This document shows positions 8,302 to 15,115 of a stretch of 60,264 nt of DNA, piece by piece; within the stretch, counting starts at the first letter, position 1; each line of letters begins with the position of its first letter. Below the pieces are notes generated by a model. It ran no database searches. It had not been told where the DNA came from and saw nothing but the letters and a program-made list of their open reading frames with translations. Origin of the DNA: Gammaproteobacteria bacterium. GTDB taxonomy: Bacteria > Pseudomonadota > Gammaproteobacteria > Steroidobacterales > PWYM01. Made by a program: the position numbers and the translations under genes. The stretch is from positions 1 to 60,264 of the forward strand of contig PWYM01000267.1 in the NCBI GenBank assembly GCA_003567855.1. The letters run 5' to 3'.

Positions 8302-8769
8302 TCAGAGCGCCTTCACGGCTGCGAGGACCTCTTCAGCATGCCCGGCGACCTTGACCTTGCGCCATTCCTCGCGCAGCACGCCGTCGCCGTCGATGACGAA
8401 GGTGCTGCGCTCGATGCCGCGGACCTTCTTGCCGTACATGTTCTTCTGCCTGATTACGTCGAACACGCCGCACAGCGCCTCGTCCTTGTCGGAGATCAGG
8501 TGGAAGGGGAACTCGTACTTGTTTCTGAAATTCTCGTGCGCCTTGAGCCCGTCGCGGGAGATGCCGAAGACGCGGGCACCGGCCCGCCGGAACTTCGCGT
8601 GCAGTGCAGCGAAATCCTGGCCCTCGGTGGTGCAGCCCGGGGTGTTGTCCTTGGGATAGAAGTAGAGCACGACGGGGCTGCCTGCCAGGTCTGCCAGCCG
8701 GACCGTGCCGCCAGTCGATTCAGCTTCAAAATCCGGCACCTTGTTGCCGACTTCAACTGCTGCGCTCAT
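8302..8769 (-). CDS. bcp: Peroxiredoxin, BCP/PrxQ type
   Basis: Thiol peroxidase that reduces hydrogen peroxide and organic hydroperoxides. The start ATG at 8769 has GGAGG 6 nt upstream and gives 155 residues. The peroxidatic cysteine is C46 in YPKDNTPGC. The resolving Cys found five residues later in Escherichia coli BCP is replaced by Gly (CTTEG), and no Cys is seen in the alpha-3 position used by Xylella PrxQ. The only other Cys is C100 (DEALCGVF). It may therefore work as a 1-Cys enzyme or use C100. The gene lies between gcvR and phoH on the same strand. Confidence 0.93.
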   Translation of the reverse strand: MSAAVEVGNKVPDFEAESTGGTVRLADLAGSPVVLYFYPKDNTPGCTTEGQDFAALHAKFRRAGARVFGISRDGLKAHENFRNKYEFPFHLISDKDEALCGVFDVIRQKNMYGKKVRGIERSTFVIDGDGVLREEWRKVKVAGHAEEVLAAVKAL

Positions 8770-8797
8770 GAGGTTCCTCCGTGGAGACGTGCGCGGT

Positions 8798-9370
8798 TCA
8801 GCCCTTGACCGGTTCCATGATCGCGTCGAGGTTGTGCTGGTCACAGAAGTCCATGAATTCCTCGCGCAGGCCCGCGATGTGCATGTCGGCAGGGACGTTG
8901 ACCGTCAGCTGTACGGAGAACATCGGCGCGCCCGTATGGGCGGCAGCATAGCTGCGGGTCGAAAGCTCGGCAACGTCGATTTCACGCGTGGCAAAGAAGT
9001 CGGAGAGCTTGTGGACGATACCCGGCTGGTCAAGGCATACGGCGTCGACGGCGTAGGGCAGAAGGTTGTCCCGCGTGCCGCGCGGCTCGCTGCGCCGCAT
9101 GTGCACGTTCATCGACTGGTTCTCGGAGAAACGCCCGAGTTCCTGCTCGAGCCGGGTGACCGTGTGCCACTTCCCTGACACCAGCATCAGTACCGCGAAT
9201 TCCGACGCCAGCGCGGTCATGCGACTTTCGTGGATGTTGCCACCGCAGTCGAGCACCACGCGCGTGAGGTCGCGCAGGATGCCCTTGCGGTCTGAGCCTA
9301 CGGCTGAAATCACCAGCAACTGCTGCATGGCGGGGCGGATCCTGGGAATGCTGTGACTGACGCTGGACAT
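8798..9370 (-). CDS. gcvR: ACT-domain regulator, GcvR-like
   Basis: Likely accessory regulator of the glycine cleavage system; in enterobacteria GcvR binds GcvA in response to glycine. The protein contains two ACT domains: the first from MQQLLVISAVGSDRKGI, the second from YAVDAVCLDQPGIVHKLSDFFA. From the ATG at 9370 it has 190 residues; an alternative ATG at 9328 removes 14 residues and begins exactly at the first ACT strand, and neither start has a strong ribosome-binding site. Divergent from dapA and followed by bcp, the same arrangement as in Escherichia coli, which supports gcvR over other ACT proteins. Confidence 0.87.
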   Translation of the reverse strand: MSSVSHSIPRIRPAMQQLLVISAVGSDRKGILRDLTRVVLDCGGNIHESRMTALASEFAVLMLVSGKWHTVTRLEQELGRFSENQSMNVHMRRSEPRGTRDNLLPYAVDAVCLDQPGIVHKLSDFFATREIDVAELSTRSYAAAHTGAPMFSVQLTVNVPADMHIAGLREEFMDFCDQHNLDAIMEPVKG

Positions 9371-9562
9371 GTTCTCTGACGGGCGCGATGCGCGCCAGTG
9401 GAGCGCTGTGGGCCCTGTGGATATGAGAGCCCGAGAAGCCTGAAGCGGGCCGACCGCGCCCACCCGCAGCTGCAACACCGGGCAGCGGGCGTGACCACCG
9501 GCTTGCGTGGGCCAATCCCCAACATTACCATGCGGCGGCCTATATTTTCCAAGGAAACCCGG

Positions 9563-10444
9563 ATGTTCAAGGGCAGCATGGTGGCGCTGGTCACCCCGAT
9601 GACGGTCGACGGCGATGTCGACGATCGGGCGCTCGCCGGCCTGGTCGAGTTCCACGTCGAGGCCGGGACCCGCGGGCTGATCATCGCCGGCACGACCGGT
9701 GAATCGGCCACGCTGCGCCGGGACGAACATGTCGCGCTGATCGCCCGCGCGGTCGAGCTTGCCGACGGACGCCTGCCGATCATCGCCGGCACCGGCTCGA
9801 ACTCCACCGCGCAGACGCTGGACCTGTCGCGGGCGGTGGGGTCGCTCGACATCGCCGCCTACCTGCTCGTCACCCCCTATTACAACAAGCCCACCCAGGA
9901 GGGCCTGTTCCGTCATTTCACGGCCGTTGCCGACGCCGTGGAGCACTCGGTCGTACTCTACAACGTGCCCGGCCGCACGGCCGTGGACCTGCACCCTGAA
10001 ACCGTGGGTCGCCTTGCGGAGCATCCGCGCATCGCGGGACTCAAGGAGGCGATGGCCGAGCTCGACCGCGTCCCGAAACTGCGGGAACTCTGCGGCGACG
10101 GGTTCGGTCTGTACAGCGGGGACGACGCCACGAGCCGCGAGTTCATGCTGCGCGGCGGTGATGGCGTCATTTCAGTCACTGCCAACGTGGTACCAGATTT
10201 GATGAACCAGATGTGCGAGGCGGCATTGGCCGGCGACGCCGACAAGGCCGCAGAGATCGACGGACGCATTACCGGACTGCACGACGCGCTGTTCGTGGAG
10301 GCCAACCCGATCCCGGTGAAGTGGGCGCTGCAGCGCATGGGGCTGATCGATGCGGGCATCAGGCTGCCGTTGACGTGGCTGTCCGAGGGTGGGCGTGACA
10401 GCGTGGAAGGCGCGTTGCGCGACGCCGGGGTGATGCTGTCATGA
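9563..10444 (+). CDS. dapA: 4-hydroxy-tetrahydrodipicolinate synthase
   Basis: Condenses pyruvate with aspartate semialdehyde, the first committed step of lysine and diaminopimelate synthesis. The 293-residue protein shows all active-site residues in the usual places: T44-T45 in GTTGES, Y133 in LYNVPGRTA and the Schiff-base lysine K161 in AGLKEAM. The ATG at 9563 is preceded by AAGGAA with 6 nt spacing. The 192-nt gap to gcvR is the divergent regulatory region; no promoter could be set with confidence there. The stop overlaps the start of the next lipoprotein gene (ATGA), matching the dapA-bamC operon layout. Confidence 0.96.
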   Translation: MFKGSMVALVTPMTVDGDVDDRALAGLVEFHVEAGTRGLIIAGTTGESATLRRDEHVALIARAVELADGRLPIIAGTGSNSTAQTLDLSRAVGSLDIAAYLLVTPYYNKPTQEGLFRHFTAVADAVEHSVVLYNVPGRTAVDLHPETVGRLAEHPRIAGLKEAMAELDRVPKLRELCGDGFGLYSGDDATSREFMLRGGDGVISVTANVVPDLMNQMCEAALAGDADKAAEIDGRITGLHDALFVEANPIPVKWALQRMGLIDAGIRLPLTWLSEGGRDSVEGALRDAGVMLS

Positions 10445-10725
10445 GGCTGCGCCGCGCGTGCACCGCCGCACTGGCCCTTGCAACGGCGCTGCTCGTCGGC
10501 TGCGCGGGCATGCGCTGCGAGGACCCGGAGCGCTACGCCGGCGCGCAGAGCATCCCCGAGCTTCGCGTCCCGGGTGACATCGGGCTGCCCGATGAGGGCA
10601 ATGCGCTGCGCATCCCGCCGGCGCCGGAGAGTGAGCCGCAACGCATTCCACGGCGCGGGCCCTGCCTGGAACACCCGCCGTATTACAACCCCGACCTGGT
10701 CGACGAGCGCCCGATCCAGGGCTGA
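10441..10725 (+). CDS. Short BamC-like lipoprotein
   Basis: Predicted 94-residue lipoprotein with signal peptide and lipobox (LALATALLVGC). After the lipid anchor comes a segment that can be lined up by eye, without gaps, with the unstructured N-terminal arm of Escherichia coli BamC as I remember it: E-x-Y, A, E-L, P, L-P and a final I-P fall at the same spacing (here ERYAGAQ...ELRVP...LP...IP). In BamC that arm wraps around BamD. The two folded helix-grip domains of BamC are absent; the protein simply ends after a Pro-rich tail. Translationally coupled to dapA, the position bamC has in Escherichia coli. Alternative: an unrelated small lipoprotein. Confidence 0.75.
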   Translation: MRLRRACTAALALATALLVGCAGMRCEDPERYAGAQSIPELRVPGDIGLPDEGNALRIPPAPESEPQRIPRRGPCLEHPPYYNPDLVDERPIQG

Positions 10726-10740
10726 CGCGCGCCGCGCGGA

Positions 10741-10769
10741 TTGAACCGTCGCTGCGGGCGCGCTACTCT
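10741..10769 (+). promoter_or_regulatory. Possible sigma-70 promoter of tRNA-Ser
   Basis: TTGAAC at 10741-10746 and TACTCT at 10764-10769 are separated by 17 nt and end 13 nt before the mature tRNA. The hexamers match the consensus only partly, so the spacing and the position are the main support. Confidence 0.35.
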
Positions 10770-10782
10770 TTCTGGCCTTGCC

Positions 10783-10873
10783 GGAGAGGTGGCCGAGTGG
10801 TCGAAGGCGCTTGACTGGAATTCAAGTATACGGTGACCCCGTATCGTGGGTTCGAATCCCACCCTCTCCGCCA
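10783..10873 (+). tRNA. tRNA-Ser (GGA)
   Basis: Class II tRNA of 91 nt with encoded CCA. The acceptor stem GGAGAGG (10783-10789) pairs with CCTCTCC (10863-10869), then G and CCA. The anticodon stem TTGA/TCAA encloses loop CTGGAAT, so the anticodon is GGA, reading UCC and UCU. The long variable arm (TACGG...CCGTA) and GGTTCGAATCC T-arm are typical of serine tRNA. Confidence 0.97.
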
Positions 10874-10930
10874 TCCGTTTCGCCGACCACGAGCGGTCGG
10901 CCCGCCTGAGTCGCGGGGGTTTGCAGCCAC

Positions 10931-11602
10931 ATGGCCCTGTATGACCTCGACGCGCACTGCCCGGTATGCGAGTGGGTGCCGCCGCAGTTCTTTCGCGAGG
11001 TCGAGCACAGGCGTTACTGGCGTTGTCCATACTGCCACGCCACCTACCTCGACCGCGCCCAGCTGCCTGATGGCGCGACCGAGCTCGACTGCTACCGTTA
11101 CCATCGCAACGACCCCGACGACCCGCGTTACCGGCGCTTCCTGTCGCCTGCGTTCTATGCGCTCGTGGACCGCCTCGGTGGCGGCGCGCTCGAAGGCCTG
11201 GATTACGGCAGCGGAAACGGCTCGGCGATGGCCGCGATGCTCGAGGAAGTCGGCTACCGCGTGACGCTGTACGATCCGTACTTCCGGCCCGATGCCGCGG
11301 CGCTGGAGCGTCAGTACGACTTCATCACCTGCACCGAGGTCGTCGAGCACTTCCACGAGCCCGGCCGCGAGTTCGACCGGCTCAACCGCCTGCTCAAGCC
11401 CGGCGGATGGCTGGTCGTGCTCACCACCTTTCTCACCGAGGACGCGTGGTTTGCGCAGTGGCATTATCGCCGCGACCCGACGCACGTGATCTTCTACAAG
11501 CCCCCCACCTTCCGGTGTATTGCGGCGATGCGACGCTGGACCTGCGATTTTCCGGCCGGCAACGTCGCACTGTTCAGGCGGATTCCCGGGGTCCGGGTCT
11601 AG
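10931..11602 (+). CDS. SAM-dependent methyltransferase with Cys-rich N-terminus
   Basis: Predicted cytosolic class I methyltransferase, 223 residues. The N-terminus carries two CxxC pairs (CPVC at about 10-13 and CPYC at about 32-35) that look like a small zinc ribbon. The Rossmann core follows with the SAM motif I GLDYGSGNGSAM (about residues 89-100), an acidic strand end (LYDPY) and post-motif LLKPGGWLVVLTT. Substrate unknown; a zinc ribbon ahead of such a domain occurs in proteins acting on RNA, sugars or small molecules, so no further call is made. It lies 57 nt after tRNA-Ser and 11 nt before the hydrolase gene. Confidence 0.8.
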   Translation: MALYDLDAHCPVCEWVPPQFFREVEHRRYWRCPYCHATYLDRAQLPDGATELDCYRYHRNDPDDPRYRRFLSPAFYALVDRLGGGALEGLDYGSGNGSAMAAMLEEVGYRVTLYDPYFRPDAAALERQYDFITCTEVVEHFHEPGREFDRLNRLLKPGGWLVVLTTFLTEDAWFAQWHYRRDPTHVIFYKPPTFRCIAAMRRWTCDFPAGNVALFRRIPGVRV

Positions 11603-11613
11603 GCGCGGGGCCG

Positions 11614-12687
11614 ATGCGCAGGCGCGAGCGCCAGACCTGGCTGATGTTCTTCGTGCTGCCGGCGGTGGCGTGCATGCTCGCGATCGTCGCCTGGACGTGG
11701 TGGGCCGAGCGCCATCCGTCTATGGAGCGTGAGCTGCGGGAGCAGGCCTACGACCAGCTCGCGACGTGGTTTCCCGAAGAGATGGCGCTGCCCGAGGGGC
11801 AGCGTGGTTTCATTGTACGCACGACACCTGACGGCGTTGCGCACCCGGGTCCGCAGGTGCTGCTGCTTCACGGCCTCGATGAGCCCGGCGGTATATGGGA
11901 CGACCTGGTGCCTGTGCTGGAGGCGGCGGGTATCGCGGCATGGGAGTACCGTTACCCGAACGACCAGGCGATCGACCGCAGCGCCGACCTCCTCGCCGAT
12001 GACTGGCCGGAGCTGCCGGACGACGCGCCCGTGGTGCTCGTGGGCCACAGCATGGGTGGCCTGGTGATCCGTGACTTCGTGACCCGGTGGCGCTATCCCA
12101 GCGGAAGCGCGGAAGCCGAGTCGTCGGCGCTGTCGAATACCGCACCGGTGCGTGGTGCAGTGATGGTCGGTACGCCTAACCATGGCTCGGAGTGGGCCCG
12201 CTTGCGTGTCTGGCTCGAACTTCGCAACCTCGTGTCCACTTTGCAGGAGCGGCGGTTCTCGCTGTTCGCGAGCCTGCGTGACGGCACCGGCGCGGCCAAG
12301 ATCGACCTGCGCCCTGGCAGTGCGTTCCTGGCCGATCTGAACGCCCGCGAGTGGCCGGAGCCGGTGCCGGTGCGCATCATTGGCGGCCTGATCAGCGAGC
12401 CCACCGAGGACATGATCGAAGGTTTCGCGGCGCTGTCGTCCGAACTCGGTGGCGAGGCGTTTCCGCAGGCCCTGCAGGAGTGGTGGTACGAACTCGGCGG
12501 CAACCTCGGTGACGGCGTGGTGCCGGTGGCATCGCTCGCGCTGCCCGAGGCGCCGCCGCCGGTGATCGTCAATGCATCGCACCGCGGCATGCTCACGCGC
12601 ACCCCGCTGGAGGACGACGAGCCCCCGGCGATCGCCGAGATCCTCGCTGTGCTCGACGAATGGCTGGAGGCCCCGCCCGAGCCCTAG
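11614..12687 (+). CDS. Membrane-anchored alpha/beta hydrolase
   Basis: Predicted lipase/esterase-like hydrolase, 357 residues, held in the inner membrane by one N-terminal helix (about residues 9-28, MFFVLPAVACMLAIVAWTWW), with the catalytic domain probably in the periplasm. The oxyanion region VLLLHGLDEPGG is followed by the nucleophile elbow GHSMGG and later GTPNHGSEWA, a motif shared with triacylglycerol lipases and PGAP1-like proteins. The likely catalytic His is near the end (NASHRG). The ATG at 11614 is preferred because it begins with RRRERQ just before the membrane helix; the longer open frame overlaps the methyltransferase gene. Convergent with the next gene. Confidence 0.82.
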   Translation: MRRRERQTWLMFFVLPAVACMLAIVAWTWWAERHPSMERELREQAYDQLATWFPEEMALPEGQRGFIVRTTPDGVAHPGPQVLLLHGLDEPGGIWDDLVPVLEAAGIAAWEYRYPNDQAIDRSADLLADDWPELPDDAPVVLVGHSMGGLVIRDFVTRWRYPSGSAEAESSALSNTAPVRGAVMVGTPNHGSEWARLRVWLELRNLVSTLQERRFSLFASLRDGTGAAKIDLRPGSAFLADLNAREWPEPVPVRIIGGLISEPTEDMIEGFAALSSELGGEAFPQALQEWWYELGGNLGDGVVPVASLALPEAPPPVIVNASHRGMLTRTPLEDDEPPAIAEILAVLDEWLEAPPEP

Positions 12688-12689
12688 CC

Positions 12690-13253
12690 CTAGCCCGTCC
12701 ATGCGTCGAGCAGCAGCCACGCGCCGATGGCGGCGAACAGCAGCGCGGCCACCCGTCGCAACAGGCGCAGCGGCAGTCGGCCTGCGAAACGGTGTCCGAG
12801 CCACAGCGCCGGGGTCGTCACCAGCAGGATGCCGAGCGTGCCACCGGCGACGACCGCGATCACGCTGTCGAACATGCCGGCCAGCGTGATCACCGCTAGC
12901 TGCGTCTTGTCAGCCATCTCGAGGATGAAGAACGTGACCGCCGCGGTCACGAAGATGCGCGAGCCGCTGCGCGGGGGGGGCTCATCGTCACTTTCCGGCA
13001 CGAGCACCCAGACGGCCATCGCCAGGAATGCCGTGCCGACGAGCGCGCCGTGCCACGCCGGGTCGAGCAGCGAGAACAGCCATACGCCGACCAGCGCCGA
13101 CAGCAGCTGGTTCGCAAGAAGGCCCACTGCCATACCCCAGAACACCGGCCACGGGCGTCGGTAGCGCAGTCCGAAGACGATCGCGAGCAGCAGCGAGCGG
13201 TCACCGATTTCGGCGATCGCGACCGTGAGCAGCGCGGCGGCAAATGCGTCCAT
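12690..13253 (-). CDS. GDT1/UPF0016-family metal cation exporter
   Basis: Predicted inner-membrane transporter of the GDT1/TMEM165 (UPF0016) family, whose characterised members export Mn2+ or exchange Ca2+/Mn2+ for protons. The 187-residue protein has about six transmembrane helices in two inverted halves, each with the family signature: EIGDRS (residues 15-20) and EMADKTQ (about 112-118). The second departs from the usual E-x-G-D by having Ala for Gly. The stop lies 2 nt from the stop of the convergent hydrolase gene. The 226-nt upstream region was inspected for a manganese riboswitch and none was recognised; it contains a short perfect inverted repeat (GCTCCCC / GGGGAGC) at 13284-13298. Confidence 0.88.
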   Translation of the reverse strand: MDAFAAALLTVAIAEIGDRSLLLAIVFGLRYRRPWPVFWGMAVGLLANQLLSALVGVWLFSLLDPAWHGALVGTAFLAMAVWVLVPESDDEPPPRSGSRIFVTAAVTFFILEMADKTQLAVITLAGMFDSVIAVVAGGTLGILLVTTPALWLGHRFAGRLPLRLLRRVAALLFAAIGAWLLLDAWTG

Positions 13254-13479
13254 TGCAAGAATTCCAGGGCCGGCGGCGCGACTGCTCCCCCGGGGAGCGG
13301 CGCAAGTCCATCACGCCCGTGGCATCCGGTCAAGGCAGCGAGGCGGACTGCTCTAGAAAGTTGACCTCGCGCGATGGGAGTCGCCATGCTTGATGGCCTT
13401 ATGCAGGCTCCGACATCGCCCGGCTGGTGCGGCGTGCGGGAGTCGTGTTCCTGACGCTTAGGCGTGAGCTGTTCCTGCG

Positions 13480-14967
13480 ATGAGCCAATTCGCAACATTG
13501 ACCCGCCAGGCATCCGAGCTCAAGCGTGCCGGGCGGCTCGACGAGGCTATTGCCGTGTATCGCCATGCGCTCGCTGTCGCGCCGGCCACCGGCGTGGCCG
13601 AGCACAACCTGGCCGCGGCACTCGGTGATGCCGGCGCTGCGGCCGAAGCGGTGTCGTGGTGCGAGGCCGCGATTCGGCGAGGCCTGTCCGCACCTGAGAC
13701 GTGGCTCGTGCTGGCGCGCGCCGAGCTTGCTCGTGGTCGCTTCGATTCGGCAGAACGCGCCTTCCGCAAGGTGATTCAGCTCCGGCCGGCAATGATCGAA
13801 GCGCACTACGAGCGGGCGCAGTTGGCGTGGATGCGAACCGGTGACCAGGCTCTGGCCTTGCGCGGCATCGACGCGGCGATCCGGAAACTGCCTGACGAGC
13901 CTGCACTCAGGCTGGTCAGGGCGCGCGTGCTACAGTACGCCGGCGATGAAGAGGCCGCCTTTGCGGAACTCAAGCGCGCGCTCGCGCGCTGGCCCGGAGA
14001 CGTCACGCTGCGGGTAGAAGCGGCCTACCTCGGCGTGCTCACTCGGCGCGCGAGACCGGCGATCGCGCATGCGATGCAAGCGCTCGAACATGCTCCGGGG
14101 CACGCTACAGCGATGATGGTGCTGGCATATGCGTTTCTCGCAGCCGGGGACCCCGCGCGGGCGGTAGAGGTTGCGGATCATCTCGCTCGGCACCATCCAC
14201 TGGACCAGGAAGTGCTGGCCGTGCGGGCCACGGGTTGGCGGTTGCTCGGCGATGAGCGATACGCGCAGCTTTATGATTACGACGCTTTCGTCCGCGCGTA
14301 CGAAATCGCGACTCCCGAGGGCTGGAGCAGCCTCCCGGGCTACCTCGATGAGCTGAGTGCGGCGCTGGAACGACTGCACCCGTACCAGAGCCACCCCTTC
14401 GGCCAGTCGGTCCGTCATGGCAGCCAGGTCTCCAACGTGACCGGGTATGATGACCCCGCGGTGCGCGCGTTTCCTGATGCCGTCGCACCCGTCATCGATG
14501 CGCACCTCGAGCACCTGGGGGCGGGCGAGGACCCGCTGCGCTCCCGGAATTCCGGCGGCTGGCGGTTCCAGGGGATCTGGTCCGTGCGCCTGTCGGGGGG
14601 CGGATTCCATGCCAGCCATGTGCATCCACAGGGGTGGCTTTCGTCGGCGTGCTACATCGCGCTGCCGCCCGCGATGGGCCGCGGTGATGGGACAGGCGCC
14701 GGTGGCAGTGCCCGGGCTAATGGCGACGAAGGACGGGTTCCCGTCAGTGACCGGGCAGGGCCCGACCGCGCCGGCTGGTTGCAGTTCGGGGCGCCGGGTA
14801 CGCCCACCCAGCCGGCACTCGATGCGCAGCATTTCGTTGCACCGGCGCCCGGGCGTCTCGTGCTTTTCCCGTCGTACATGTGGCACGGCACCGTGCCCTT
14901 CGACGCAGAGCGCCCGCGCATCACGATCGCGTTCGATGTCGTGCCCCGGCAGCAGGCGCAGGATTGA
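13480..14967 (+). CDS. TPR protein with C-terminal 2-oxoglutarate/Fe(II) oxygenase domain
   Basis: 495-residue fusion. Residues 1 to about 250 are helical TPR repeats (for example LKRAGRLDEAIAVYRHALAVAP near the N-terminus, read across the first repeat). Residues from about 330 form a putative 2-oxoglutarate- and iron-dependent oxygenase domain of the TIGR02466 kind: GGGFHASHVHPQGWLSS carries the first metal ligands (about residue 380), PSYMWHGTVPF the distal His and RPRITIAFDV the Arg that would bind 2-oxoglutarate. The target is unknown; TPRs suggest a protein or peptide substrate. It is convergent with the large TonB receptor across a terminator. Confidence 0.85.
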   Translation: MSQFATLTRQASELKRAGRLDEAIAVYRHALAVAPATGVAEHNLAAALGDAGAAAEAVSWCEAAIRRGLSAPETWLVLARAELARGRFDSAERAFRKVIQLRPAMIEAHYERAQLAWMRTGDQALALRGIDAAIRKLPDEPALRLVRARVLQYAGDEEAAFAELKRALARWPGDVTLRVEAAYLGVLTRRARPAIAHAMQALEHAPGHATAMMVLAYAFLAAGDPARAVEVADHLARHHPLDQEVLAVRATGWRLLGDERYAQLYDYDAFVRAYEIATPEGWSSLPGYLDELSAALERLHPYQSHPFGQSVRHGSQVSNVTGYDDPAVRAFPDAVAPVIDAHLEHLGAGEDPLRSRNSGGWRFQGIWSVRLSGGGFHASHVHPQGWLSSACYIALPPAMGRGDGTGAGGSARANGDEGRVPVSDRAGPDRAGWLQFGAPGTPTQPALDAQHFVAPAPGRLVLFPSYMWHGTVPFDAERPRITIAFDVVPRQQAQD

Positions 14968-15023
14968 CGCCACCCGCCGCATGTGGCTTTCCGCCTGATC
15001 CCGCGCCGCGACAAATTTCGACC

Positions 15024-15059
15024 AAAAAAAGACCCGCCACACGATCCGTGTGGCGGGTC
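15024..15059 (-). terminator. Rho-independent terminator of the TonB receptor gene
   Basis: A perfect 13-bp stem (15031-15043 with 15047-15059, GACCCGCCACACG) closes a 3-nt loop. On the minus strand it is followed by seven T residues (15030-15024). It ends transcription from the TonB receptor gene; on the plus strand there is no T tract. Confidence 0.9.
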
Positions 15060-15074
15060 AGGTTTCTGCGCAGT

Positions 15075-15099
15075 CCCGCCCGGCATCATGCCGGGCGGG
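15075..15099. repeat. Second perfect hairpin ahead of the terminator
   Basis: Two 12-bp arms, CCCGCCCGGCAT and ATGCCGGGCGGG, flank one base. It lies between the receptor stop codon and the terminator hairpin, so the receptor mRNA would end in two successive stems, which may protect its 3' end. Confidence 0.7.
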
Positions 15100-15115
15100 C
15101 TAGTACGCGGTTGCC

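Noticed and set aside
13254..13479. Possible yybP-ykoY manganese riboswitch ahead of the GDT1-type exporter
   Set aside because: A GGGGAGCAG stretch resembles the riboswitch start, but it lies only about 40 nt before the start codon and the remaining conserved helices are absent.
14968..15059. Terminator hairpin as a bidirectional terminator for the TPR-oxygenase gene
   Set aside because: On the plus strand the stem is followed by AGGTTTC, not a T tract; only minus-strand termination is supported.
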